Source of the DNA: Neorhizobium galegae
GTDB lineage: Bacteria > Pseudomonadota > Alphaproteobacteria > Rhizobiales > Rhizobiaceae
DNA length: 64,000 bases
Direction: 5' to 3'
Assembly (NCBI RefSeq): GCF_021391675.1
Contig: NZ_CP090095.1
Span: 1,369,501 to 1,433,500 of the forward strand
Each line of letters opens with the position of its first letter. The first letter of the stretch is position 1. Both the position numbers and the translations under genes were made by a program. Below the pieces are notes generated by a model. It was not told the origin of the DNA. It made no database searches and was given only the letters and a program-made list of their open reading frames with translations. Below, piece after piece: positions 50,890-60,880 of the stretch.

Positions 50890-52506
50890 TCACTCGGCCG
50901 CGATCTTGCCCGCCAGCTCCCGGTTCTTCATCAGCTTGTAGATGACCGAATCCATCAGTGCCTGGAACGAGGCGTCGATGATGTTTTCGGAGACGCCGAC
51001 CGTCCACCAGCGCACGCCGGTGCCGTCGATCGATTCGATCAGCACGCGGGTGATCGCCTCGGTGCCGCCGTTGAGGATACGCACCTTGAAGTCGGCAAGC
51101 ACCAGGTCGTCGATCTCGTGCTGGTATTTGCCGAAATCCTTGCGCAGCGCCCGGTCGAGCGCGTTGACCGGGCCGTCGCCCTCGGCGACCGACATCAGCG
51201 TCTGGCCGTCGACGACGAGTTTGACCACCGCTTCCGAGACGATCTTGATACGGCCGTGGCTGTCGAACCGGCGCTCGACCATCACCCGAAAACCTTCGAC
51301 CGCGAAGAACTCCGGAATGGTGCCGAGCGTGCGGCGGGCGAGCAGTTCGAAGCTCGCGTCGGCGCCTTCATAGGCATAACCGGTCGCCTCGCGTTCCTTG
51401 ACGATCGAGATCAGCTGGTCGAGCTTCGGATCGTCCTTGCCGACCTCGATGCCGCGGCGCTTCAGCGCGTTGATGAAGTTCGACTTGCCGCCCTGGTCGG
51501 ACACCATGACCTTGCGGAGGTTTCCGACACTTTCCGGCGTCACGTGTTCGTAGGTGCGTGGGTCCTTCAGCAGCGCCGAGGCATGGATGCCGGCCTTGGT
51601 GGCGAAGGCGGATGCGCCGACATAGGGCGCCTGGTGGTTCGGCGAGCGGTTGAGCAGCTCGTCGAAGGCGTGGCTGAGGCGGGTGAGGCCGGTCAGCCGT
51701 TCCGCATCGATCGCCGTCTCGAACCGGCTGATGTAAGCGTCCTTCAGGGCAAGCGTCGCGATGATCGTCACGAGATTGGCATTGCCGCAGCGTTCGCCGA
51801 TGCCGTTGAGCGTGCCCTGGATCTGCCGACAGCCCGCCTCGATCGCGGCCAGCGAATTGGCGACCGCCTGGCCGGTGTCGTCATGGGCATGGATGCCGAG
51901 CGAGGTGCCCGGAATGCCGGACGCAATGACCGCCTCGACGATGGCGCGGATCTCGCCTGGCTGGGTGCCGCCATTGGTGTCGCACAGCACCACCCAGCGC
52001 GCCCCCGCTTCATATGCGGTCTTCGCGCAGGCAAGCGCATATTCGGGGTTGGCCTTGTAGCCGTCGAAGAAATGCTCGCAGTCGACCAGCGCCTCCTTGG
52101 CAGCGCTGCGGGCTGCCTCGACGCTGTCGCGGATCGATTCGAGGTTCTCCTCGTTCGAACAGCCGAGCGCGACGCGGACGTGATAATCCCAGCTCTTGGC
52201 GACGAAACAGGTGGCATCGCTTTTCGCCTGCAGCAGCACGGCCAGGCCCGGATCGTTGGAGGCGGAAATGCCGGCCCGCTTGGTCATGCCGAAGGCGACG
52301 AATTTCGACTTCGCGGTGCGCTTCTGCGAGAAAAAAGCGGTGTCGGTCGGGTTGGCGCCGGGATAACCGCCCTCGACGTAATCGAGGCCGAACTCGTCCA
52401 GCAGGTTGGAAATGGCGATCTTGTCCTCGACGGAAAAATCGACGCCGGGGGTTTGTTGCCCGTCGCGCAGCGTGGTGTCGAAGAGATAGATGCGTTCGCG
52501 TGTCAT
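50890..52506 (-). CDS. cimA: (R)-citramalate synthase
   Basis: 538 residues from ATG 52506 (CCAGGAGGAG). LFDTTLRDGQQTPGVDFSVEDKI is the alpha-isopropylmalate/homocitrate synthase family catalytic start, with LGIHAHDDTGQAVANSLAA (metal histidines) and a GTLNGIGERCGNANL second signature. A C-terminal regulatory LeuA-like domain covers about 400-520. The length and N-terminus match TIGR00977 citramalate synthases, which condense pyruvate and acetyl-CoA, giving 2-oxobutyrate for isoleucine. Confidence 0.93.
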   Translation of the reverse strand: MTRERIYLFDTTLRDGQQTPGVDFSVEDKIAISNLLDEFGLDYVEGGYPGANPTDTAFFSQKRTAKSKFVAFGMTKRAGISASNDPGLAVLLQAKSDATCFVAKSWDYHVRVALGCSNEENLESIRDSVEAARSAAKEALVDCEHFFDGYKANPEYALACAKTAYEAGARWVVLCDTNGGTQPGEIRAIVEAVIASGIPGTSLGIHAHDDTGQAVANSLAAIEAGCRQIQGTLNGIGERCGNANLVTIIATLALKDAYISRFETAIDAERLTGLTRLSHAFDELLNRSPNHQAPYVGASAFATKAGIHASALLKDPRTYEHVTPESVGNLRKVMVSDQGGKSNFINALKRRGIEVGKDDPKLDQLISIVKEREATGYAYEGADASFELLARRTLGTIPEFFAVEGFRVMVERRFDSHGRIKIVSEAVVKLVVDGQTLMSVAEGDGPVNALDRALRKDFGKYQHEIDDLVLADFKVRILNGGTEAITRVLIESIDGTGVRWWTVGVSENIIDASFQALMDSVIYKLMKNRELAGKIAAE

Positions 52507-52548
52507 GGGTGCTCCTCCTGGAGCAAGATTATGCTGTGGGCGGAAGCA

Positions 52549-52742
52549 CCCCCCTCTGCCCTGCCGGGCATCTCCCCCACAAGGGGGAGATCGGCCAGGA
52601 GCGATGCCTCGCTCCCAAGATAGGCTTCGGGATACCGTATCCGCCTCGAATGCGGGCGCTTGCAGTCATTGTTTGGGGAAGGTCGTGCCCCATCCGATCT
52701 CCCCCCTTGTGGGGGAGATGCCCGGCAGGGCAGAGGGGGGTG
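52549..52742. repeat. type B palindromic repeat, pair 2
   Basis: Inverted arms 52549-52593 (CCCCTCTGCCCTGCCGGGCA start) and 52697-52742, about 45 bp each and nearly complementary, with about 100 bp of unlike spacer. It lies between cimA and pip. Confidence 0.8.
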
Positions 52743-52758
52743 GCCACGAACGCCATGA

Positions 52759-54187
<1,429 letters not shown>

Positions 54188-54191
<4 letters not shown>

Positions 54192-54700
54192 CGCTTGTTC
54201 TCCGGTGGCTGGTTTTCTGGCGGACCGTTCTCTGGCGGCCAGGTTTCGGTGTCGTGGTCGGGATGCTGGTAGGAGACGATATCGGCCAGGAAGGGAGCGG
54301 TGTCGATATCGTCCATCGTGTGGCGCGCCGGCAATTCGGACAGCCGGTCGACGAAGGGAAGTTTGCCCTCGACGCCGAACTGCACGACCGGCGGCAGCAG
54401 GGTCGGGTCGTCGAAGCTGCCGGCGGAGATCGCGATCCCGTCCGCCGCCTCGTAGGTCATCGGCGTGCCGCAGTTCCCGCAGAAGCCGCGCCGGACGTGG
54501 TTCGACGACTGGAAATATTTCAGTTCGCCGCGGGTCCAGGCGAGCTTCGCCTCGCCGGTCGCCACCAGCGGCGCGTAATAGGCGCCGAAGGCCTTCTGGC
54601 ACATTCGGCAATGGCAGACCGAGGAATCGAACGGCTCGCCTTCAAGCCGGAAGCGGATCGCGCCGCACTGGCAGCCGCCGGTTCGGATGGTATCGCTCAT
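54188..54700 (-). CDS. GFA-family protein, copy 2 of 3
   Basis: 170 residues from ATG 54700. Same zinc pattern as its neighbours ([27 protein letters not shown]) and the same [13 protein letters not shown] near the end, followed by a tail PPENGPPENQPPENKR made of three PPEN units. It overlaps both neighbours by 4 bases. The three copies are clearly paralogues and diverged enough that recent duplication is unlikely. Confidence 0.88.
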
Positions 54701-55194
54701 GATTGACCCTCCGCATGTCGATTGCCTCGCGGCCAGACCTCGGTGTCGTGGTCGGGGTGCTGGTTACTGCTGGCCGAGACAGTCTTTTCCTGTTCCTCGG
54801 TCATGTCCATGGCGACATCGTGCTGCAGCTGGTCGAGTTCGCCGAACCAGGACACCTTATGGGCAAGATTGGTCTGCAGCTCCGGCTTCACCGATTGCGG
54901 ATCGTCGAGCGAACCGAGCGTGATGCTGATATGATCGCTCGACCCGTCATAAAAGAGCGGCGTGCCGCATTTCTCGCAGAACCCGCGCCGCACCGTTTCC
55001 GACGACCGGAACCAGGCCGGCTCGCCGCGCGTCAGCTTGAAGTTTTCATACATCACCCCGCCGAGCGGCATGAAATAATTGCCCGCCGCCTTCTGGCACA
55101 TGCGGCAATGGCACAGATGCGGAAATCCGAGCTCCCCTTCCGCCCGGTATCTCACAGCGCCGCACTGACACCCGCCGGTGTGGATCTGGGTCAT
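54697..55194 (-). CDS. GFA-family protein, copy 1 of 3
   Basis: 165 residues from ATG 55194, with GGGGAGG lying in the end of the DUF559 gene. Zinc ligands [19 protein letters not shown] and CEKCGTPL, and [15 protein letters not shown] near the C-terminus. A specific insert (SWFGELDQLQHDVAMDMTEEQEK) before the tail differs from the other copies. It starts 2 bp after the DUF559 stop, so the whole block is one operon. Confidence 0.88.
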   Translation of the reverse strand: MTQIHTGGCQCGAVRYRAEGELGFPHLCHCRMCQKAAGNYFMPLGGVMYENFKLTRGEPAWFRSSETVRRGFCEKCGTPLFYDGSSDHISITLGSLDDPQSVKPELQTNLAHKVSWFGELDQLQHDVAMDMTEEQEKTVSASSNQHPDHDTEVWPRGNRHAEGQS

Positions 55195-55196
55195 CT

Positions 55197-55559
55197 TCAG
55201 GCCTCCCCAACGATTTTCAGGATATGGAGACAGACATTGTCGATATCTTTCAGGACGTCGTCATTCCAGAAGCGCAGGACGGTCCAGCCATCCCGCTCGA
55301 GACGTTCTGTCCTGGCGGTATCATAGCGTAGATCATGGTCGTTGCCGTGCTGGGACCCATCGACCTCGACAATGAGATGATGCATCGGGCAGGCGAAATC
55401 CACGATGTAACCCGCGATCGGCAGTTGGCGGCGAAAGCTCAGACCCATCAGGCGGTGGGCGCGCAATTCGTTCCAGAGTTTCAGCTCCGCATCGGTGAGT
55501 GCTTTGCGCATGCGTCGGGCATTGGCGCGACGCTGCGGCGGGATTGGGGCATGTGGCAT
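55197..55559 (-). CDS. DUF559 endonuclease-like protein
   Basis: 120 residues from ATG 55559 with AAGGAG upstream; a longer frame crosses a repeat element and is not used. RRANARRMRKALTDAELKLWNELRAHRLMGLSFRRQLPIAGYIVDFACPMHHLIVEVDGSQH (in motifs) is the DUF559 signature. The I-V-D-F and V-E-V-D-G residues resemble the metal site of Vsr/PD-(D/E)XK nucleases. Activity is unproven. It is the first gene of the GFA-pip operon. Confidence 0.9.
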   Translation of the reverse strand: MPHAPIPPQRRANARRMRKALTDAELKLWNELRAHRLMGLSFRRQLPIAGYIVDFACPMHHLIVEVDGSQHGNDHDLRYDTARTERLERDGWTVLRFWNDDVLKDIDNVCLHILKIVGEA

Positions 55560-55924
55560 ATCATGCTCCTTATCGGCGCGGAGCGCGCGGCTACCCCCCT
55601 CTGTCCTGCCGGACATCTCCCCCACAAGGGGGAGATCGGAGTGTGGCGAACACACCCGTCTACATTGGATGTCGCAATCTGGGATAGGTGCTCTCGCAAG
55701 GCAAGCCGAGTTTCCAAATTCGGAAAACTTAAACGCTGCTGCGAATTGGATTGCCGGCGTTTTGGAGCGTGGGGGCGGCAATGGCGGCGGGCGATGGCCG
55801 GGGAGGTGGGCGCGTCTAGCCGATCTCCCCGCTTGTGGGGGAGATGCCCGGCAGGGCAGAGGGGGGTATGCCGCGCCCGCATCGCCATCCTATTGCCTGA
55901 GCTCCAGCACCATCACCATCACCA
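55560..55924. other. 365-bp repeat-bearing intergenic region
   Basis: Between DUF559 and VOC genes. It is mostly the type B pair 3 and, at its right end, a CACCAT tandem (55908-55928). No gene is seen. Confidence 0.6.
55593..55867. repeat. type B palindromic repeat, pair 3
   Basis: Arms at 55593-55638 and 55820-55867, inverted to each other, spacer about 180 bp. The outer edges carry the C-run and G-run ends typical of the type. Confidence 0.8.
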
Positions 55925-55928
55925 TCAC
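55908..55928. repeat. CACCAT tandem repeat at VOC stop
   Basis: Three and a half copies of CACCAT. The TGA stop of the VOC gene (55925-55927, minus strand) lies within it. Confidence 0.8.
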
Positions 55929-56317
55929 ACACCCTCCGGCGCGTGACACACCGCCTCGATATTGTTGCCGTCGGGGTCGAAGACGAAGGCGCCGTAATAG
56001 TTCGGGTGGTAATGCGCGCGCAGGCCGGGCGGGCCGTTGTCGGTTCCACCAGCGGCCATCGCCGCCGCATAGAAGGCGTCCACCTCGGCGCGGTTGTTGG
56101 CGGTAAACGCGACGTGCTGCGAATGGCCGCCTGCCGGCTTGTCCTCATGCAGCCAGTAGACCGGCCGCTCGCGTCCATAGCCACCGACCTTGACGCCACC
56201 CGTATGTTCGGCCGGCACCATGTAGAGCAGCGAGGCGCCGAGCGGCGCGAAGGCTGCGTCGTAGAATGCCTTGGCCCGGTCGAAATCCGCGACCTTGATG
56301 CCCATGTGATCGATCAT
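55925..56317 (-). CDS. VOC-family (glyoxalase-like) protein
   Basis: 130 residues from ATG 56317 (GAGGAGC). MIDHMGIKVADFDRAKAFYDAAFAPLG opens the first beta-alpha-beta module; HVAFTANNRAEVDAFYAAAMAAGG and YYGAFVFDPDGNNIEAVCHAPEG form the second. The metal-ligand histidine and glutamate pattern (DHMG, AFV..NIEAV) is that of vicinal-oxygen-chelate proteins. Reaction unknown. It is 35 bp from cysS. Confidence 0.88.
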   Translation of the reverse strand: MIDHMGIKVADFDRAKAFYDAAFAPLGASLLYMVPAEHTGGVKVGGYGRERPVYWLHEDKPAGGHSQHVAFTANNRAEVDAFYAAAMAAGGTDNGPPGLRAHYHPNYYGAFVFDPDGNNIEAVCHAPEGV

Positions 56318-56352
56318 CGCCTTGCTCCTCGCCTTTGTCGGAGAGGTGAAGC

Positions 56353-57738
56353 TTACCGCTTCACCTCCCAGGTCGTCACCCTCTCGCCTGTCGCCGGGTC
56401 CTTGCCGTCCTTGAGCTGGATGCCCTTGTCCGACAGTTCGTTGCGGATCTTGTCGGCCTCGGCGAAATTTTTCGCCTTGAGCATTTCGAGCCGCAGGGCG
56501 ACCAGCGCATCGACGGCGGACGCCAGCGCCTCGTCGACCTCGGTTTTCTCAGGCAGCACGCCGAGAAACGCCGCACTGGCCGCAAACACCGCAAGTGCGT
56601 CCGGGTCGCCGTGGGCCTCCTGCGCCAGCGCGTGCAGCGCCTGCACGGCGGCGACCGTGTTGAGGTCGTCGGCAAGCGCGTTGATCACCGTATCGCAAGG
56701 CGCGGCACCGGAAGCCTCCGTCGCCGGCCACTTGGCGAGAAGGCGCTCGGCCTCTTCCAGCCGCTTCACCGAAAAGTCGATCGGCTCGCGGTAGTGCGTC
56801 ATCAGCATGGCAAGCCGCAGCACCTCGCCCGGCCATTGGCGTCCGCCGAATTTTTCGGTGTGCAGCAGGTCGTAGATGGTGATGAAATTGCCCTCGGACT
56901 TCGACATCTTGCGGCCTTCGACCTGCACGAAGCCGTTATGCATCCAGACATTCGCCATCACCTCCGTGCCATGGGCGCAGCGCGACTGGGCGATCTCGTT
57001 CTCATGGTGCGGGAAGATCAGGTCGAGTCCGCCGCCATGGATGTCGAACACCTCGCCGAGATAACGCCGGCTCATCGCCGAGCACTCGATATGCCAGCCC
57101 GGACGGCCGCGGCCCCAGGGGCTTTCCCAGCCGGGTTCGTTGTGGGAGGAGAGCTTCCACAGCACGAAATCGCTCGGATTTTTCTTGTGCGCATCGACGG
57201 CGACGCGGGCGCCGGCCTGCTGTTCGTCGAGCGGACGCTTGGAAAGCTGGCCGTAGTCGGCCATCGACTTGGTATCGAAAAGCACTTCGCCTTTTGCCAC
57301 ATAGGCATGACCGTTGCCGATCAGCTTCTCGATGATCTCGATCATCTCGGCAATGGTGTCGGTGGCACGCGGCTCGACGGTCGGCTCCAGATTGCCGAGC
57401 AGGGCAACGTCCTCGTGGTACTGCGTCTCGGTCTTTTCCGTGACGAGGCGGATCGCCTCGTTGAGCGGCAGGCCGGGATGGTCGCGCAGCGCCCGCGCGT
57501 TGATCTTGTCGTCGACGTCGGTGATGTTGCGGGCATAGGTGACGTGGGCCTCGCCATAGACATGGCGGAGCAGCCGGAAGAGCACGTCGAAGACGATGGC
57601 CGGTCGGGCATTGCCGATATGGGCATAATCATAGACCGTCGGGCCGCAGACATACATGCGCACGTTCTGGGGGTCGATCGGCGAGAACGCCGTCTTTTCA
57701 CGGGTCAGGGTGTTGTAGAACTTGAGCGAGGCGCTCAT
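56353..57738 (-). CDS. cysS: cysteinyl-tRNA synthetase
   Basis: 461 residues from ATG 57738 (GGGAGAG). Zinc-binding [18 protein letters not shown] contains the HIGH-like motif [16 protein letters not shown] gives the second zinc cysteine, and [10 protein letters not shown] is the KMSKS loop. It charges tRNA-Cys. An upstream in-frame ATG has a poorer site. The gene is complete. Confidence 0.97.
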   Translation of the reverse strand: MSASLKFYNTLTREKTAFSPIDPQNVRMYVCGPTVYDYAHIGNARPAIVFDVLFRLLRHVYGEAHVTYARNITDVDDKINARALRDHPGLPLNEAIRLVTEKTETQYHEDVALLGNLEPTVEPRATDTIAEMIEIIEKLIGNGHAYVAKGEVLFDTKSMADYGQLSKRPLDEQQAGARVAVDAHKKNPSDFVLWKLSSHNEPGWESPWGRGRPGWHIECSAMSRRYLGEVFDIHGGGLDLIFPHHENEIAQSRCAHGTEVMANVWMHNGFVQVEGRKMSKSEGNFITIYDLLHTEKFGGRQWPGEVLRLAMLMTHYREPIDFSVKRLEEAERLLAKWPATEASGAAPCDTVINALADDLNTVAAVQALHALAQEAHGDPDALAVFAASAAFLGVLPEKTEVDEALASAVDALVALRLEMLKAKNFAEADKIRNELSDKGIQLKDGKDPATGERVTTWEVKR

Positions 57739-57956
57739 CGAAACTCTCCCAAAAGCAGGCGGCAAAAAGGACCAGTCACCGGACCGGGTCGTTTGTCTTC
57801 AAGGCTTTTCGAGAGACGAAAACGGCCGGGCCAGCGCGAACGCTAGCGGATAATGATCCCACAAATGGAAATCGCCGTTTTCATGGAGGTGGTTATGGCG
57901 CGGGCAAGCCGTTTGGTCAAGTGGGCTTTACCCGCGCGGGATGTCCGAAACCGGCC

Positions 57957-58337
57957 TTACGCCGTCTTCCGGCCGATGCCGTTCCGGGCGACGGTGAACA
58001 GAAAGATCAGCATTGACACGACGGTGAGGATCGAGCCGATCGCGGCAAGCGCCTCGCCGCCCGAGGACACCGCCATCGCGATGCCCGGCACGATACAGAG
58101 CACGCCGAGAACCGCAAAGCCGAGATGGACCTTGGACAGCACGGAATCGGCCGCCGCCGGGGTCACCGTGTAGTAGAGACCGAAAAGCCCCATCGTCGTC
58201 CAGCCGACCAGGTTCAGATGCGCATGCGCCGGCGCCATCAGATGATCGCCGGAGATAGCCATCTGAATACCCCAGAACATGCCGACGGTGACACAGAGCA
58301 CAGCTACGCCGAAGAAATAGAAGGCGATGTTTCTCAT
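57957..58337 (-). CDS. four-helix membrane protein with HAHLNLVGW motif
   Basis: 126 residues from ATG 58337 (GGGGGAAG site). Four hydrophobic segments (about 5-28, 40-60, 68-90, 97-118). APAHAHLNLVGWTTMGLFGLYY near 36-57 resembles the heme-ligand helix of heme-copper oxidase/NO reductase catalytic subunits, but the other five histidines are absent. It may be a heme-binding or assembly membrane protein; no function is established. Confidence 0.75.
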   Translation of the reverse strand: MRNIAFYFFGVAVLCVTVGMFWGIQMAISGDHLMAPAHAHLNLVGWTTMGLFGLYYTVTPAAADSVLSKVHLGFAVLGVLCIVPGIAMAVSSGGEALAAIGSILTVVSMLIFLFTVARNGIGRKTA

Positions 58338-58489
58338 CAGATCTTCCCCCGAAATACGAAGTTCCTGCGCCCTATCGCAGGACCTGCAGCATAGCGGGAA
58401 ATCGGATTTTCATACATGGGGTATCGGTCATAGCAATTCGGAGGAGGGCAGGGTTGCAAGCGCGCGCCGGCGTCCAGGGTTCTGCCGTG

Positions 58490-58708
58490 TCAGCGGCCTT
58501 TCTCGGTCGGCGGATTGCTGTTGTCGAGCAGGGCCTGGGCGATGGACTTGCGCCGCGCGTCGTCGGTCATGGCGGAACTGATCAGCCGCATCGCTTCCAT
58601 GACGGCCGCTTCGCCATGCTCGCGGTGAAGGCGGGCCATCGCTGCGGCGACCAGATTGGCGGTTGCCGTCGCCTGTTCTCTTTGCTCTTCGGTAAGGTGC
58701 GGTTGCAT
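58490..58708 (-). CDS. 72-residue helical protein, unknown
   Basis: From ATG 58708 with AAGGACGTCC before it. MQPHLTEEQREQATATANLVAAAMARLHREHGEAAVMEAMRLISSAMTDDARRKSIAQALL (in motifs) is all helical and soluble, ending PPTEKGR. It lies between the membrane protein and the SDR on the same strand. No family recognised. Confidence 0.65.
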   Translation of the reverse strand: MQPHLTEEQREQATATANLVAAAMARLHREHGEAAVMEAMRLISSAMTDDARRKSIAQALLDNSNPPTEKGR

Positions 58709-58811
58709 GGACGTCCTTGCATTGCGGTGGCCGTTCTGGGGCGTTTTCCTATCGACCTCCAGAATTGACCAATGTCAAATACAAGCGCGCCCATGCGGCA
58801 AGGGGTCGCTT

Positions 58812-59552
58812 CTATTCCGGTGCGCGGAAATCCACGAACTTGTTGTCGCGCACGACGAACAGGCGACCGGTATCCTGAAGGTCGGGGGAGGCGAGGAAGA
58901 GGATCTTTTCGGCCACTTCCGACGGATGCGGCAGGGTTTCCGGGTCTTCGCCGGGCATGGCCTGGGCGCGCATGGCGGTGCGGGTGGCGCCGGGATTGAC
59001 GATGTTGACCTTGAGCGGCGTGTGGGCGGTCTCGGCAGCCCAGATGCGGGCCATGTTCTCGACGGCCGCCTTGGAGATCGAATAGGCGCCCCAGAAAGCC
59101 GGCGCCTTGGATGCGACGCCCGACGACAGGATCAGCGCGCGGCCGGCATCGGATTTGGTCAGCAGCGGCTCGACCGAGCGGATCAGCCGCCAGGTGGCCG
59201 TGACATTGGTCAGCATCACCTTTTCGAACACTTTTGCCTCGATATGGCCGAGCGGCGAGATGACGCCGAGGATGCTGGCATTCGCCACGAGAATGTCGAG
59301 CTTGCCCCAGCGCTCGAAGATCGAGGCGCCGAGCTTGTCGATCGCCGCCATGTCGGTGATGTCGAAGGGAACCAGCGTGGCGGTGCCGCCGGCCGCCTTG
59401 ATCGCGTCGTCGAGATCCTCGAGACCGCCGACGGTGCGGGCCGTGGCAATCACATGCGCGCCGGCTTTTGCCAGAGCGAGCGCCGTGAAATAGCCGATGC
59501 CCCGCGACGCTCCGGTCACCAGCGCGATCCTGCCCTTCAGATCGATAGTCAT
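58812..59552 (-). CDS. short-chain dehydrogenase (purF-linked in rhizobia)
   Basis: 246 residues. LVTGASRGIGYFTALALAKAGAHV (about 11-34), NASILGVI near 90, and the YSISKAAVENMARIWAAE Tyr-Lys active site are intact. It is an NAD(P)-dependent oxidoreductase with unknown substrate. In related genomes an SDR follows purF directly; here an IS element, two palindromes and a hairpin pair separate them. Confidence 0.9.
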   Translation of the reverse strand: MTIDLKGRIALVTGASRGIGYFTALALAKAGAHVIATARTVGGLEDLDDAIKAAGGTATLVPFDITDMAAIDKLGASIFERWGKLDILVANASILGVISPLGHIEAKVFEKVMLTNVTATWRLIRSVEPLLTKSDAGRALILSSGVASKAPAFWGAYSISKAAVENMARIWAAETAHTPLKVNIVNPGATRTAMRAQAMPGEDPETLPHPSEVAEKILFLASPDLQDTGRLFVVRDNKFVDFRAPE

Positions 59553-59664
59553 GATTTTCAGTCCCTAATGCATGACGCAGCACGAAGGCTGCCATCCGTC
59601 GTCGAATCCTTGATGGAGAAGGGCTGCGCTTGTTCGAACAGGCGCGCCAACCTCCATCGTCCTC

Positions 59665-59712
59665 ATCCCTGTGCTTGTCACAGGGATCCAGTGCGCGCAA
59701 GTCCTTGCGCGC
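59665..59712. repeat. twin hairpin element
   Basis: ATCCCTGTG-CTTGT-CACAGGGAT (59665-59687) and GCGCGCAAG-TC-CTTGCGCGC (59693-59712), two perfect 9-bp stems six bases apart. Only one copy is in this window. I believe similar sequences are scattered in rhizobial intergenic DNA (recollection, not checked). Confidence 0.55.
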
Positions 59713-59770
59713 CGGAGAGATCTTTCGCGGGTGTGGGCGGAGCGCCGCCTTGGACGAGCGTGGACAGGGC

Positions 59771-59926
59771 ACCCCCCCTCTGCCCTGCCGGGCATCTCCC
59801 CCACAAGGGGGGAGATCGACTCGTGGCGACGTTTCGCCCTTCGCGCACGTTGAGGAGGAGGGAAGTCGGCGCGCCCAGCCGATCTCCCCACCTGTGGGGG
59901 AGATGCCCGGCAGGGCAGAGGGGGGC
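59771..59926. repeat. type B palindromic repeat, pair 4
   Basis: Arms 59771-59818 and 59880-59926 with about 60 bp of spacer, inverted to each other. Confidence 0.8.
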
Positions 59927-59972
59927 GATCTGGCTCGACGCCTGATTTCAGCTTCGGGAGAAGCTCGTCTCA

Positions 59973-60880
59973 GAGTCCGTCCGAGAATTCACGAGCGGCG
60001 TGCGATCCGTCTGACGAGGGTCATGATGGATGCGGCATAAAGGAAGGCCTTGGCGGACTTGATGGTTGCTTCCGGGTCTTTCCATAGCCGCCGGTTTCGG
60101 CTGATCCAAGCGAAGAAGCGCTCGACAACCCAACGCTTTGGATGAACGGCAAAGCCGACCTGATCCTTCGGCTTGCGGACGATCTCGACGTCGACCAGTG
60201 TCGCATTTTGCGGCCTGTCGCCAGAGTATCCCATGTCGGCAAATGCCTTGGCAACGAACGGGAAGGACTTCCGAGACAGTCGCAGAACCGGGATGGCACC
60301 ATCGCGATCCTGAACGTCGGCCGGTTGAGGATCAAGCACGAGAGCACGTCCATCCATATCGACCATTGCTTGTCGCTTGCGGCCTTTGATCTTTTTACCC
60401 GCATCATATCCACGCGGACCGCCGCTCTCGGTGGTTTTGACACTCTGGCTATCCAACACAGCAGCACTTGGAGAGGCCTGGCGGCCGGTCCGCTCGCGAT
60501 CCGCCATGACGAGGCAGTGATTGATCCGCGTGAAGACACCAGTGTCACGCCAGCGGCAGAAATACCCGAAAACCGTGCTCTTGGGCGGCAGGTCTTTCGG
60601 GATGAGACGCCAGGGAATGCCGCCCCGCAGAACGTAAAAAATGGCGTTGATGATCTCCCGCAGCGGCCAAGCTGGCTTACGCCCCCTTGGCGCAGGCTGC
60701 GGAAGAAGGGGCGCTATCACCGCCCATTCCGCGTCCGTCAGGTCGGTTTCGTATCGTGGCTGTTTGCGACTATACTGCCGCCGGGTGGTCGGGTTCCACA
60801 TGGCGCTTCCATTCAGGCTTCAGACACCTTCTTGGAATCATCATCGGCCCGATCACTCAACCCAATTCTCGGACGGGCTC
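59973..60880. mobile_element. IS5-family insertion sequence (908 bp)
   Basis: Terminal inverted repeats GAGTCCGTCCGAGAATT (left) and its complement with GAGCCCGTCCGAGAATT (right), one mismatch. A 3-bp target duplication TCA flanks both ends (59970-59972 and 60881-60883). One intact 270-residue transposase fills it. TNA-type 3-bp duplications fit the ISL2/IS1031 side of the IS5 family. Confidence 0.9.
59989..60801 (-). CDS. IS5-family transposase
   Basis: 270 residues in one frame. An N-terminal region MWNPTTRRQYSRKQPRYETDLTDAEWAVIAPLLP, then the DDE domain: VLDSQSVKTT (first D), AFADMGYSGD (second D), and RWVVERFFAWISRNRRLWKD (E). The gene is uninterrupted and its stop touches the left inverted repeat, so the element looks able to move. 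It reads in the same direction as purF. Confidence 0.95.
   Translation of the reverse strand: MWNPTTRRQYSRKQPRYETDLTDAEWAVIAPLLPQPAPRGRKPAWPLREIINAIFYVLRGGIPWRLIPKDLPPKSTVFGYFCRWRDTGVFTRINHCLVMADRERTGRQASPSAAVLDSQSVKTTESGGPRGYDAGKKIKGRKRQAMVDMDGRALVLDPQPADVQDRDGAIPVLRLSRKSFPFVAKAFADMGYSGDRPQNATLVDVEIVRKPKDQVGFAVHPKRWVVERFFAWISRNRRLWKDPEATIKSAKAFLYAASIMTLVRRIARRS

Larger units (their letters stand above)
59553..59972. other. 420-bp intergenic region between SDR and IS
   Basis: Holds two short hairpins (59665-59712), a type B pair (59771-59926) and a 6-bp AGCTTC/GAAGCT hairpin (about 59950-59965) that probably ended the purF transcript before the IS arrived. No gene. Confidence 0.6.

Noticed and set aside
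50740..52623. 627-codon plus-strand frame opposite cimA
   Set aside because: The minus-strand frame encodes a full citramalate synthase; the plus-strand product has no family features.
59989..60801. Degenerate or frameshifted transposase
   Set aside because: An overlapping shorter frame exists, but the 270-residue frame carries the whole DDE domain, so the gene is intact.
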